NCBI GenBank assembly: GCA_001584585.1
Contig: LSYV01000013.1
Coordinates: 2,522,714 to 2,586,713, forward strand
Direction: 5' to 3'
DNA from: Gonium pectorale
Taxonomy: Eukaryota; Chlorophyta; Chlorophyceae; Chlamydomonadales; Volvocaceae
Length of the DNA stretch: 64,000 nt
Shown: positions 1 to 11,482 of the stretch, one piece after another
How the letters are laid out: each line of letters opens with the position of its first letter
Position numbering within the stretch: the stretch's first letter is position 1
Program-made: the position numbers and the translations under genes
The notes under the pieces: model-generated
Database searches by the model: none
Seen by the model: only the letters and a program-made list of their open reading frames with translations
What the model was told of the DNA's origin: nothing

Positions 1-412
1 GGGCAGCTGGGTTGGCGCCAGGGGGTTCTGCGTGTGGCGGGGAGCGGGATGGGAGAGGGCGGCGGCAAGGCCGGGTTGCAGGCGCTGGGCATGGCATGGC
101 GGTGGAGACGGCGGCGGTGGGGCCACATGCGGGCGCACGGCATTCACCATTTAGGCGCCAGGATACCGATGCACATGTGTGGCCGGGGGCCATGGGGCTA
201 TGGGGCTATGGCGCCTTCTCTCAGCTCGCTCACGCTGAGCGACTCTCCCTCCCCGCAGCGGGGCCGTCCACCGTCACAGGCCCCTGCCGCCACCGCTGCT
301 GCCGGCCCAGGCAACGCCCCCATCCCAGCATTCCTGCCCCTCCACCTCCCACGGTGCCTCCCCTCCCAGTATCCCCCCTCGCCCGCCCACCCCCTCGCCC
401 CACCCCCCGCAG

Positions 413-1622
413 CTGGGACGTGCGGCACGAGGGCCCCCCGCTGCAGGGCCCCGCCCTCAACGCGCTGCCCGCCTCCATGCGGGAGGTGGCGGAAGCGGGG
501 TGTTGGGGGCCGGGGGCGCTCGACTTCTTCAAGGTGAGCGATGTAAACGGGATGGTGGGTGGTAGGTGAGGAAGGGGGTTGGGAACTTGGGATACGACTG
601 TGGAGGGATGGGGCGGGTATGTGTGCGGGTGGGGTGGGGGCAATGCTGTGCGAGGGGGGCAGGGCTGCCGGAGTGGGGCAAGGCACAGTTCGGTGTGGGC
701 TATGATGGGGTGGAAGGGTGGGGGAGGTCAAGAGCTTTGAAAGCCTGAGGCGCATGTCGTCCCGTTATGGTGGGCGAATGTGGGGTGCGGGGTTGCGGCG
801 GGCGGGCGCCCTCGGCATATAGCTGGGGGCAGCTGGGCTGTGCAGACTCGCGGCGCTACAGGTGGTGGCGGAAGGCGTGTGGGTGGGGGTGGGTGTCTCT
901 ACGGCTTACTGCAGTGCGACAAGGCGTGACTGCCTCCGCTTTGCCGCAGGAGTCCTTGGGTTGTGGCCCCATGAGTCCGTCAATCGGCTCTCCTTGCACC
1001 GCGTCCCCACCCTAACGGGAGCCCCTCGCCGTCAATTGGGACACTCGCTCAAACCCTCCTCACCCTCTGCCTTGCGCTCTGCCCCTCCCCCGACTCATCC
1101 CTGCCCTGCCCTGCGCCTGCACACCCCGCCCATCACTACCATCCCTCCCGCCCCCGCCCGCGCCCGCGCAGGCCCTGGGTGCCAAGCTCGAGTATGACGT
1201 GTACCGGGAGGGAAACGAGTACAACATTGTGTTCCACGGATACGAGCTTAAGGTGGGCCGGCCAAGGGGGGCGCCACGTGTCGGGTCGGGTGCCAGCGGG
1301 TATGTAGAGGATAAAACGCGCGGCCCTCCGCTTTCCTCCCCACTCCTGGCCCGGGCGGCGCCGGCAGGTCGTCCTGGCGACGGTGTACTCGCTGGCCGAG
1401 CCGGGCGTGCTGCGCGACTCGTCCAGCATCCGGCGGCTGGCGGGGCGGGGCCTGGTGGCGGAGGCGGCGCTACAGGTGCCCGAGGGGCGCCATTACGAGG
1501 GAGCAAGCCTGCTGGGGGCATTCGCGGCGCAGCTGGCGCCATACGTCAAGCTGGGGCGGGCAGAACTGCCGCCGGGGGGCGCTGCCGCCGCCGCGGCGGC
1601 GGCGGCGGCGCGGCGCAAGTGA
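413..1622 (+). CDS. MED18: Mediator complex subunit 18, C-terminal part (5' end not resolved)
   Basis: Three exons join in phase: 413-533, 1172-1252 and 1368-1622 (TGA). They encode about 151 residues. The order matches the C-terminal half of MED18: a strand region (LGAKLEYDVYREGNEY), a second strand after it (GYELKVVLATVYSL), then a spacer, LVAEAALQVPEG and finally FAAQLAPYVKLGR. In human and plant MED18 the same places hold a 'G..F..' strand, 'VYKIFR'-like, 'LVELSVVAP' and 'FAEQLKPLVHL' segments. MED18 belongs to the Mediator head module, where it pairs with MED20 and bridges transcription factors to RNA polymerase II. The first listed exon begins inside a codon, so at least one more exon lies in the first 400 bases or before the window. 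The Ala-rich end (positions 1575-1620) is an algal extension. No TGTAA was found downstream. The assignment rests on pattern similarity only. Confidence 0.65.
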
Positions 1623-3580
1623 CGCGGGCGTGGGAGTGGGGGGGCGGGGTCGCGGCCGGCGTGAGGCCGGCGCAAGGCTGAGGCCGGGGCAGGAAATGGG
1701 TGTGAAGTGATAGAATGATGGGTGGTGATGGTGGCGAATTGGTGGTGCCACACTGCTAGGGTCGCCGGCACCCCCTCCGAGTGCAGCCGAGGCGCTATCC
1801 GTTGAGAAAGCACTCAGAGCTGACTGTTCAGTGGATGTTCCAGCTGTGCAGATTCGCTCTTGCCACGAGGCCTCTCTGAAAGTACCCCGTATGGCCGCTG
1901 GCTGGGGCCTCCGGTATCGTTCGGCCCCTGGGTGGGTGGGTGGGTGGGTGGGTGCGTGCGTGCTGGGGGCCGGGACAACCCGGCTATGGGTGGCCTTTGC
2001 GGCGGAGCTGGCGCCTGTTGTGTGAGGAAGGAGACCGGAGCGACCAGAACAGAAGCCGCCCGCCCCGGCAACAGGGAGGAGAAGGCAGTGAGGAGTGAGG
2101 GCTCGAGCGTGGGCCCTCCTTGGTGCCCGCTGGCCGGGGCCCCAGGGAGGGGGGCCTCCCGTCCCCTATTTGCGCCCGGTCGGAAGTCGGGTCTGTTTTG
2201 AGATCCCGCGCGGCGCGGAGAGCGTTGCGTTGGCCGTGCGTTGGCGGCAGCCTGCGCGGGTCCAGCTTGCCTGTGCGCGGGTGAAGGAGGAAAGGGGCCG
2301 GCTGCGGGGTTTGTGGTGTGGGGGATGAGGGAGCCACCTTGGCCCGGCCCGGCCCAACCGAGGATGGACGCGCAGTTGCCCAGGCGCCCACCCATATCTA
2401 GGTAGTTGGGTACCTTGTGGGCTGGGGGGCGCGTTTCGAGGGCGCCCCTGTGGGGTAGTGGGATTGGAACGCATTCTCATTAGAGAAGCCTGGGGGCGCA
2501 TGCCTCTCCCGATGGGGTGGGCTTTGCCCCCGGCAGGGTCCCGCGTCGCGGCATCACCGCATCATGGCTGCGGGGGTTGGGCTGAATGTGCATGTGGTAT
2601 GCGGACGGCCCCGCATGCCGGGGGCGGCCCACCGGGTTGGGGAGCAGTCCCGCAATCCAACTCTCACACGGGGGAGGTGTATGGATGTGAGGCACGGAGC
2701 CGTGGCTGGCCGCGGTAGCGTGCCCAGACCCGGCGCACTAGCCCGGGCTTCGGGGGGGGGGGCGCCCATCATGCCCGCCAGCGCCGTACGCGTGATTAGC
2801 TGATGATGCCGTATGATGTCCTGGCCGGCGAAGTGCTTTCGACCGGGCTGTGATGCGGTGTGATGTGGCTGTGACGAGATAACGAGAGCTGGGAAGTGGA
2901 GGGAAGAGCGACGCGATGAAACGAGGTTGGCGAGGGCGGGTTACGTGGTCAGTCGTGGTGGGCGACGGCCTGCCCTAAAGGGCGGCACCCACCGTGGTGC
3001 TGCACCTGGCCACCCACCCATGGGAACTGCCAATTAAGTGATGCATCAAGTTCCCGGCTCTCAGCGTTGGATGAGCAACGCGTGCCTCGTGCCCCGCGGT
3101 CAGCACTGGGATGTAGGCAAGTCCGACGCGCGCCTAGTATCCGTCAAACAACAGGCACATTCTGGCTACAAATTAAACCAAATCGCATTGTCGTACGCCG
3201 TCCTCACTTTTGTGTCACCTCTCTCGGCGCGGTGCGTTTAGCAGGTCCCGAGTACGCTTCTTTCATCTCTGATATGCCAAGCGTTCAACAGCTTACACTG
3301 GCCTGATTCAAAGCTTTCCTGTTCGATTCCAGCTGCATTGCGTTCATCATTAATCTTAACCTTCAGACATAAGTAGTTACCGAAAGAGAAAGGGTGATAG
3401 GGCTCAAACTGGTCGGGGCCGCGCCCTTGAAGGCCTAGGCTCAGACAGCCCTTATCGTCCGAGATTGTGCGTCCAACCAAACGCATGGGGCCATCATAAT
3501 TGTTCTCAGCTGCTGTCGAAGCTGCGGTCGGAGCAGCGCCCAGGCGGGGCGGCAGCGCCACATAACCGCCCGGAATCGGC
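1623..3580. other. Spacer between MED18 and PP2C gene
   Basis: No convincing exon was found on either strand. The stretch presumably holds the MED18 3' UTR and the promoter and 5' UTR of the PP2C gene. A GGGT tandem tract lies near 1928-1955. Base composition becomes less GC-rich from about 3050 to 3500, as often seen just upstream of algal genes. Several long open frames in the GC-rich part have no codon bias and no recognisable protein. Confidence 0.5.
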
Positions 3581-6500
3581 ATGAGTCGTCAAAATCAGCG
3601 CTACCAGAGCCCCTTTGGAGCAAATAGAGTAAGTTCTGGGGCTGCACGAGGCCGCTGCCCCACTGCAACGTTGCCGCATGACCCTCGTCTGGTGCCCGCG
3701 CCCCATCGTTGCACCCGCAGAAGCAAGGCGATGGCCTCAACTCCCAAAACTTCCTCTCCAGCGCTGGCGTGCAGGCCGCACTCAGCGGCCTGGGGTACGG
3801 GGTTAACGGCCGGACGCTGAATGGGAATGGCGCGGGCAACGGCATCCCCTACCTGCAGCCCTCACTGTTTGCCAGTCCCAAGCCGGCCGGCGCCCCCCCG
3901 GGCGGTCGCAACGGCAGCGACCCGCCCACGCCCACTACCAGCAACAGCGGTGCCGCGGCGGCCGGCCGGCCCTCCTCCCAGACGCCCGGCCGCTCCGGTG
4001 TGCTCGGCTCCCCCAAGCTCGGCGCCTCAGCCTACAACCCCACATCCATCACCACCCCTACGCGCAAGAACAGCGGTGGCATGCTGGGCTCCACCGCACC
4101 AGCGGGCGCCCTTAACGGCCTGGCGCGCACTGGCAGCGGACCGCCCGGCCCCAGCCCCGGCAGCTTCTCCGGCGCCGCAGCCGCCGCGGCCGGCCTCAGC
4201 GTCATCGGCGCCGCGCGCGGCGGCCTGAACGCCACCTTCCCCTCCGCCACCGGCGGCAGCCGACCGCCGACGGCAGGCGGCGCGGCGCTGCTGAGCACCA
4301 CTGGCGGCGGCGGCACCGGCCGGCCCGCGACGGGCAACGGCGTCGCGCCGCTGGGCCGCACCGGCAGTGGCGTCCCGGGGTTCAGCTTCACGGTGGGCTC
4401 GAACCAGAGCATGGGTAGCCGTGGATACCAGGAGGACTACCGGGCCATCGTTGACACGACGTCGACGCCGGGCGGCCATGCCAACCTGCCAAACGTGCTG
4501 CTGGGGGCGGCTGTGTACGACGGTCACGGTACGGCGGGCGTGCGCGCGCGTTGTATCCAGGGCGGGGGGGCGGGGGAGATTGGGGGGCGGAGGCGCACTG
4601 GCCGCGCGGGAGTGCGGGAGGTGGAGTCAGGCGAGGAGGTGGGGGTATGAGGGCGAGGGGATGGGGCAGGATGGGGGCGAAACGGGGAGACCTGGCAGGG
4701 GCGCAAGGAGGGGGTATGGGTGAATGCTATGTGCCACGGAGGGCTTGGGCACTTTGGGAGCGCACGTGTGGCAATGGGAGGGCGGAACAACTCTGCCGCA
4801 TGGCATTGGCGGGGGACGCATACAGCGGCAACACAGACGCCCCATGCTCAATACGACAGGCTAGGTGGGGCTGGACTCACCACCGTGTTATTGGGAATGC
4901 CGAGCGGCGTGCTCAAAAGCAGTCGCCAGCAAGCAATGCTCCCGCTATGTGTTGATGTGACGCGGAAGCTCGCCCCCTGCATGCAGACCAACCCCCATAT
5001 ACACGCCGGACGTCACACCCAATCCTGCCTGCACGCCTGTCTGCCGAGTGCCGACGCCCACACCGGGTTCTCTTTCCCCCAACCCTAAACTCGTCGCGCT
5101 CGCGCGTCCACGCCCACGCCCCTGTCCCCTCCCTCTCGCCCCCGGGACCCCCTGCTATCGAACATGTATCCTTCACCCCTGCCCAACCCCACCGCCATCA
5201 AACCTTGTTTCTTCCATCCCCTCCCCACGCATCCCCCCCCCAGGCGGGCGCCAAGTGTCCCACTGGCTGGCCTCATCATACTGCATGCTGAACCGGGCCA
5301 TGGAGGCGGTGCAATCGCTCGTCTCGTCCGGGGGCTCCCCTAACGACGTGTCGGGCGTGCTGGAGGACGTGTTCATGGCGACGGGCGCAGCGGCGGCGGC
5401 GGGCCGCATGACCGCCGGCTCCTGCGTCGCCATGGCGCTGCTGGTGGCGGCCGGGCCGACGGGCGGCGGCGGCGGGCTGCCGTGGGTGCTGTCGGCCAAC
5501 GTGGGGGACAGCCGGACGGTCCTGGTCAGCTGGGACGAGCCCGGGGAGGGGGGCGGTGGCGGGGGGCTGCGGCTGGAGGCCACGCAGCTTAGTGTGGACC
5601 ACAAGCTGGGACCCGCCAAGAGCAGCGAGGAGACGCGGAGAGTGCAGGTGAGGCGGGCTGGGGGCGCCCCGGGGGGAGGGGGGCGAGGTGCAGGGGGTGC
5701 GATAGCCGTTTGCATAGTCAGTCGGGCGGCAGTTGGGGATGCTGTGGGCTCTGGATCGCGCTACCTGCAGGCGAGGGCGAGGGCAAGCCAGATGGACTCT
5801 CGGGGTTTCGGTAGTGGACAGGGGACATGGGTCGCGTCGTGTGACACCGAATCGCACAGCAAATAGGACCGGGGGGGGAGGGCGGAGTCAGGCGGAGCCA
5901 GTGACAGTGAAGGCCGCCCCGTGGCCAGGCGCGGGTCGCAATGCTGCCGTATCCAGTGACACCAACGCCCCCTCGTGAAGCCCGCGGTGGCCCATCATGG
6001 CCCCCCCTGCCAACCGCATTCCACCCCTCCCCACGAAAACCCCCACCCGCCAGGCCGCCGGCGGAACAGTGATCCAGCTTTTTGGCACGTGGCGCATCGA
6101 CGGCAGCCTGGCGGTGGCGCGCGCCATCGGCGACTGCGACTTTGCGCGCTACGTGACCAGCAAGCCCACGGTGCAGGTCCGGCAGCTCATGCGGCGCGAC
6201 CGCTGGATCATCATCGCCAGCGACGGGCTGTGGGTGAGCGGGGGGCGGGGGACGGAGGTGGTGACGGCCGAGCAGAGGGCAGGGGCGGGGACGGGGTTGG
6301 TGCGGAGGGCGGGGATGGTGGTGGGGGAGCGGGGGCGGGGGCGGGGGCGGGGATAGGGTGGTGGGGCGGGGGCTTGAGGCGGGCGGGCCCGGGTGTGGCT
6401 AGGTCAGGCCAGGCCAGGCTACAGAGCGTGGGGTTTGGGGCCTCAAGTTGGGAGGCCAGACTGGCACGCCTCTGCCATGGAGCCGTGAGGGAGAGACCGC

Positions 6501-6954
6501 GCGCAGTGGGTGGGCGAAGGTCGGGATGGGGCGTTGTCGTCATGACGAGGAGGGGAAGCGGGAGGAGGGCTGGACGCAGCGGTCGGGCGCGAAAGGGCGC
6601 AGTAAGATTCGTGCCCCGTAATACGGCCCGTACTTTCGCGCTGATGCCAAGGCGCGCCGCGCCGTCGCCAGTCTCCAACCCCCGGCATCGTACCCACCCT
6701 CCCCCTCCTCGACCGACCAATCTGCGCAGGACGTGATGACGAACGAGGAGGTGGCGTCCTTCTGCCGCAGCCAGAACTCCCTCTCCTCCGCCCGCATGGC
6801 GGAGGCGCTGGTTCGGGAGGCCGTCCGCAACCGCGGCTCGGGCGACAACACCACCGTGGTGGCCATCCGGCTCAATGCCGCGGGGGCGCCGGCCTCCTCC
6901 TCCCCCTCGCTGCAGTCGCCCAATCAGCAGCATCACCTCATGGCGACCGCGTAG
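3581..6954 (+). CDS. PP2C-family serine/threonine protein phosphatase
   Basis: Five exons in phase: 3581-3628, 3721-4528, 5244-5647, 6054-6233 and 6730-6954 (TAG), giving 554 residues. This is a Mn/Mg-dependent PPM phosphatase that removes phosphate from Ser/Thr. Residues about 20-240 are disordered and rich in Gly, Ala, Ser, Pro and Asn. The catalytic domain (about 245-535) has all the usual motifs in order: GSRGYQEDY, AAVYDGHGG (split by intron 2), LSANVGDSRTVL, LSVDHK, IDGSLAVARAIGD, WIIIASDGLWDVM and GSGDNTTVVAI. The metal-binding acidic residues (ED, DGHG, SDG, GDN) are present, so it should be active. The ATG at 3581 was chosen because it opens the exon whose GTAAGT donor splices in phase to 3721. 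No transit or signal peptide is obvious. Whether TAG 6952 truly ends the protein is uncertain; see the entry for 6951-8073. Confidence 0.88.
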
Positions 6955-8073
6955 GGACACGGGCCGCTGCCGCCGCTGCAGCGCCTGCCACACGCACAGG
7001 CCGACAATAGTGGGAACGGGAATCACGGGAACGGGAACAGTAATGGGGTGGGGCCGATGGGGGCGCATCCTGGGGGCGGGCACAACGCTCCTTACGCGGG
7101 GGTGCCCGGGAGCGGGTACGGGAGGCGGGGCGGGAGTCGCGGCGGCGCGCTCGGCCGCGGAGGCTCCCCAGCGGCGGGGCACGGGCCCATGTACGGTGGC
7201 CACTGGCAAGATGCCGTACATGCCGTTGAGGATCCGTACGTGTCTGCGTACGGCCATGAGCGGCCGCCGTACCTTCCGGGCGCGCACGGGCGCTGGCTGG
7301 ACCCCCACCCTGCGCCAGGGCATGCCCAGGAGGGGCCCCAGCCGGGGGCCAACGGTCGCCTTAACGCTCCTTCCAACGGTCACGCCGCAAACGGTCATGC
7401 TCACGGTCAAGCCAACGGCTATGCCAACGGTCATCTGCCAGCCCCGGGGGTTCGGCACCATGGCCAGCACGAAGCGGCTCAGCCCGGCCCGCCGGGGCCC
7501 GGTCGCTTCAGCCGCCAGCGGGCCGCCAACGGTCACGCTGCCAACGGCCCCAACGGCCAGCAGGCGAACGGCCGGGCCCACGCCAACAGCCAACCAGCGG
7601 GCCGCCGCCATGCGTTCGGCGACCCCGCGGACGGCCAGCGCCAGGGCCAGATGGCTGGGCCGGCGCCGGCGCCGGGCCAGGGGTCGGGACCGGGCTTCGC
7701 GTTCGGCCAGGTGGCGGGGCCGGCAGGCGGCCAAGGGCCCGCGTTGGGCCGAGGTAGGAGCAGAAGCCGGAGCCGGAGCCAGCAGGCTGAGGGCGCGGGA
7801 CCGGGGCCAGGGCCCGGAGGCCCCGCGCAGGGCCAGAGGCAGATGGCGCAGGGGCCCGGGGGCGCGAGGAGGAATCGTGACAGGGAGGGACCTGGGGCTA
7901 ACGGGATGAGGGGTGCAGCTCAGGCTGAGAATGTCCACTATTGGGTCGGCGGCGGTGGCGGCGATGCGGGCGGCGGTGGCGGCCGCGGCGAGAGCGGCGG
8001 CGGTGGCGGCGCGGCGGGGCGCCGCCGCCGGCCGGCCGCAGACGCGAACGGCAATAGCCAGTTCCGCGGCTGA
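6951..8073 (+). other. Probable C-terminal extension of the PP2C protein, or coding-like 3' UTR
   Basis: The PP2C reading frame stays open for 372 codons after TAG 6952-6954 and ends at TGA 8071-8073. The predicted peptide is low-complexity but protein-like. It contains NG/NGHA repeats, an RSRSRSRS run near 7755-7780, a poly-Gly stretch, and third positions that are mostly G/C. A 60-base intron (6951-7010, GTAGGG to AATAG) would remove the stop and keep the frame, giving about 907 residues. The TGTAA at 8795 would then leave a 3' UTR of about 740 bases, more usual than about 1.85 kb. Against this, the acceptor is poor and 60 bases is very short for an intron. In GC-rich DNA other frames here are open too. 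Confidence 0.45.
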
Positions 8074-8794
8074 TCAAAATTCCTTGACCGTGCCGTACGC
8101 GAAGACGAACACGTGCGAGAAGAGATTCCAGGCGACGCGAAAGCCCGTCGAGCGGACGCCTAGGTTGGTGTTGAGCAGAGCCGCACAGAAGCCGTCTGAT
8201 TGTGCGAGCGTGCTGCGGACGTGCGTAACCCGCGACTGGCACCCAACACTGCCAGGTACGGACTAGGCCGGCTCTGGAGTGTATGGCCGGTGTACGGGGA
8301 TGTGAATTACACGCGGCATCCCCGGGGCAGCCCTGGAGTGTCAAGACCCACTGGCCCACGCGCCATGCCGCTGGACCCATGGGTCAGGCGGTCTGGCTGG
8401 CCCATGGTTACTGGCGGGCCAGGCCCGACGCTGCGGACACAGAAGCTGCCCAACGCCGTTGAGCGTGAGGGGATGTGACACAGCGGATACGGTGGAGCGC
8501 AATCCGCCACGGACCGATTGCGCGTAAATAAATGGGGCGTGCGGGCGCAGCGCGGCGGACGCGAGCGCGGGCGCGGCGCATATAGGCTGGAGGCCAGCGG
8601 TTGGCGGTTTGGGGTATCTGCCGCTGCGCTGTGCTATGTGTGCGCCAGCGCCCATCGTGCGCGGTTTCATGAGCGGCGGCGCAAAGCAGCCCGGTGCACA
8701 TTCGGGGCCCGATGGGTGGGCCGGGCGCGAATGTTGTTTTTCTTTGCTAGGCGTCGGGTTGCTGCGGACTCCCCCGTTCTATACCTGTTTGTCC

Positions 8795-8799
8795 TGTAA
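8795..8799 (+). promoter_or_regulatory. TGTAA polyadenylation signal (PP2C gene)
   Basis: This is the Chlamydomonas-type TGTAA signal, and the first one on the + strand after the PP2C coding region. Cleavage would be expected 10-20 bases downstream. Confidence 0.6.
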
Positions 8800-8815
8800 A
8801 GTGGTTGAGGGAAAA

Positions 8816-11088
8816 GAAGGAGTGTGGTTAAGCCGTAGGGATTCATGGGGTCGGAAGGCATGGATGGCAGGCACTTGGTGTGTGCGGCCGCGTATTCGGC
8901 CGGACGTGTATGCCTTTTTGCTGTGGCTGTACCCGTACGGCCACGGTTGGAGCCATCCCGTTACCAGAGCAGGGAACACAGACAGTACTTTCTCATCGGA
9001 GCGAATGCGGCTCGAAACGCTTTGCCTATGCCATGCTCGATTGCTCCGGACTTTGGCTCCAACCCATACCTGGCATGATGGTCTTGGTCGGCCCCCGTGT
9101 ATGGACGTGCTTGTGCGGTTAGGTTGTCCGTCATTCTGTCACCATGTCATTGACTCCATGCACGATACGGTACTGGCGGCAAGCCGCGGGGCCTATCCAG
9201 CGGCGTTCAGTATTACTGTTGTCGTCGCAGGACGACAGGAGCGTCACGGCACTAAGCGCGACGCATGATGCCGCGGGCGTTCATTGGCCTCGGCTCGACC
9301 ACAAACCCGGTTATGCAATTGCTGGAATGAGCTGTGGTCACGCCATATTTCGATTTGCAGTTTGCGTTGTTGATGTGTGACAAACGCTTCCCCGTGACAA
9401 CAAGCTTTGAGTCAGGAGTTGCCTGGATGGCACGCGCTGAGGCCGGAGATGCGTACCAGGAGGCCCGCGAACATGCGCGAACAGCGGCTGCCCCTGAGCT
9501 ATGCCCCCGAAGGGCCTTCGTCAGCCTCAGCGTGCGTGGCGTCACGATGGGCGTGTCGCCTTGTGTACGGCTAGACAGAGAGCTGCAAACGAAGAGGGAC
9601 GAGTCGGCGTGCGGTATTGCACGGGTGCATTGGCGCATGTTCTGTCGGGGAAGGGTGCAGTGAAGATGGCAGCGTGGCGTCGGTAGGGGGCGTGTCGCGA
9701 CGTGTGCGGCGGGACCCAACAACAGGCAGGCAAATACGGACGCCCCTATACGGGTGCGGAATAGCGTACGAGAGTAGCCAGGAATAAAAGCAGGCCGCTG
9801 ACAAAGCATGCATGCGTTACATTTTAGCTACACAGTGGAAAGTAAGCTACATGTCGAAAACAAGCAAGCAAGACTAACACCCTTTTTCCTGATCAGGCCC
9901 CTCTCCTATGCTTGTCCTACGGTACATGCGTGCCAAAAGTGCATGCCGGCTGGTGGGCGCCGGCGGTCGGCGCACGTGTCGGCCGGTGCTGCCGCCGATG
10001 ACAACAACTCAAGCCGCAGGAAGGGCGAATGCATTACCGCCTACCTCTGAAAAATGGTTGTAGGAAGTAGGGAGTACGGTACCGTACAAACGAGAACCCA
10101 CCAGCCCATATCGTACAAAAAGCAATCTGTTCAAAAAATGCATAGACGAAAGGCCCAACTTCGACGAAAGCAAAAGCAAAGGACGAGCGCGAGCAGGGAG
10201 CGCGACCCGAGCCTGCTGGCGCCGTAACCATCAACGTGCGGTACAGTTTATGGCTGCCGGCGACCATCCCGAGCCCCTACCTCCTTGGTCGACTTTACGC
10301 ACTGTTGACAACACACGCACATACTTTGTCAGTGTCACGCTGGGGCGGGCACTCGGGCCATCGCCCCCAACTCGCAGCACCTACCACACAGAACCCCTAA
10401 CTCTTCCTCCCTCTTCCTCCCACCTCTCTTCTGCTCACAAGTGCTTATTTGCACCTTCGCGCCACGCCGCGTTGCCCCCGCGTCCCCGCCATTCCCAGTA
10501 TGATACACGGCGGGGGCGCGCTTGCAGACGGTCCGAGCACAGCCGCCGCCGCCGCCAGCTCTCCGCTTCGCCGTTTTGGAAGGGTTCGACCCGAAGGCAT
10601 GGGAGGGCGGAACGACAGACAGGCCGCAGCAACCATGCGGCATTACTGTACAATTGATTGCGAGATGCATCCTCGTACAAGACGGTCAAAAACGTCGCAG
10701 ACCTTCTATTTGTTTGTACGAGCCCCGCTCACGCTCTGCCAAAGCCTGTCGTGGTAAGCGCACCGCGGATGGGGCAGGCACTCCAGGGAGTCTCGTGCGC
10801 GACCCCGCTCTTCCGGTATGGTATGCTCCGTTTCAGCAATGTAAGCTACCGTCCGACGTCAGCATAGGCAGCGTGCCATGCCAAACGCCATGCCAAAGTG
10901 CCAACTGGAGTCCCCAACGAAAACCCTGCGAAACGGAAAGACACACGTCAGCCCGGCAGCCCACAAACCGCAACCCGGCCCCAACCCGACCAGGACAAAC
11001 ACGCCCTCAAAGGCCACCACTGTAGCCCGTTCCCCTTCCTCTCCAAAAGGTAGCACACACGTACACGTAGAGAACAAGGTAAAGAGCA
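8816..11088. other. Spacer between convergent genes
   Basis: The stretch lies between the 3' ends of the PP2C gene and the membrane-protein gene. I see no exon with algal codon bias on either strand. Two stray polyadenylation-like signals occur: TGTAA on + at about 10841 and its complement at about 9815. They could mark short unrecognised transcripts. A pyrimidine-rich CTTCCTCC-type tract runs from about 10400 to 10435. Confidence 0.4.
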
Positions 11089-11093
11089 TTACA
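11089..11093 (-). promoter_or_regulatory. TGTAA polyadenylation signal (membrane-protein gene)
   Basis: Complement of TTACA, read as TGTAA on the minus strand. It lies 390 bases past the stop codon of the gene at 11483-14308, a normal 3' UTR length for this type of genome. Confidence 0.55.
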
Positions 11094-11482
11094 GTAATCT
11101 TCGGTACACCTCAAAAGTTCCCATTCCCCATATAGATCAAACAGCGGCCATCAAAGTCACGCATGGGGCAGGAGCCGCCCGCCGCAGCGTGCACAGTACC
11201 TGGCGTCGGCCTAGTGGGCAAGCAATGGACACGAATCAAAATCGGACTCAGATTGTTAAGCCAAAGGGAAGACGCAGCGACGGTACCGTAAGGCTCGAAG
11301 ACGTCAACCCAAAAAAGAAGTGCAGAGGCCTCCCAAGACGGTTGCGGTCGTGCTCCTGAGCGCACAGCGCTTCAGAGAACACAAATCCCGCCCCCCAAGC
11401 ACCGTCAGGCCGGGCCCGCCGCGCAGGGAAGCGTAGCGCACACCGGCCGATTAGAGAGCGGCGGTGCGCAGGGGCCCCTACC

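Noticed and set aside
3238..3582. A 114-codon minus-strand open frame upstream of the PP2C gene
   Set aside because: It overlaps the PP2C start codon and 5' UTR and has no homologue I recognise. A TGTAA-like sequence near 3290 on the minus strand was the only support.
6211..7938. A 575-codon open frame on the minus strand
   Set aside because: It is antisense to PP2C exons with clear motifs. Long antisense frames are expected in GC-rich coding DNA, and its sequence is Arg/Pro/Ala-rich with no domain.
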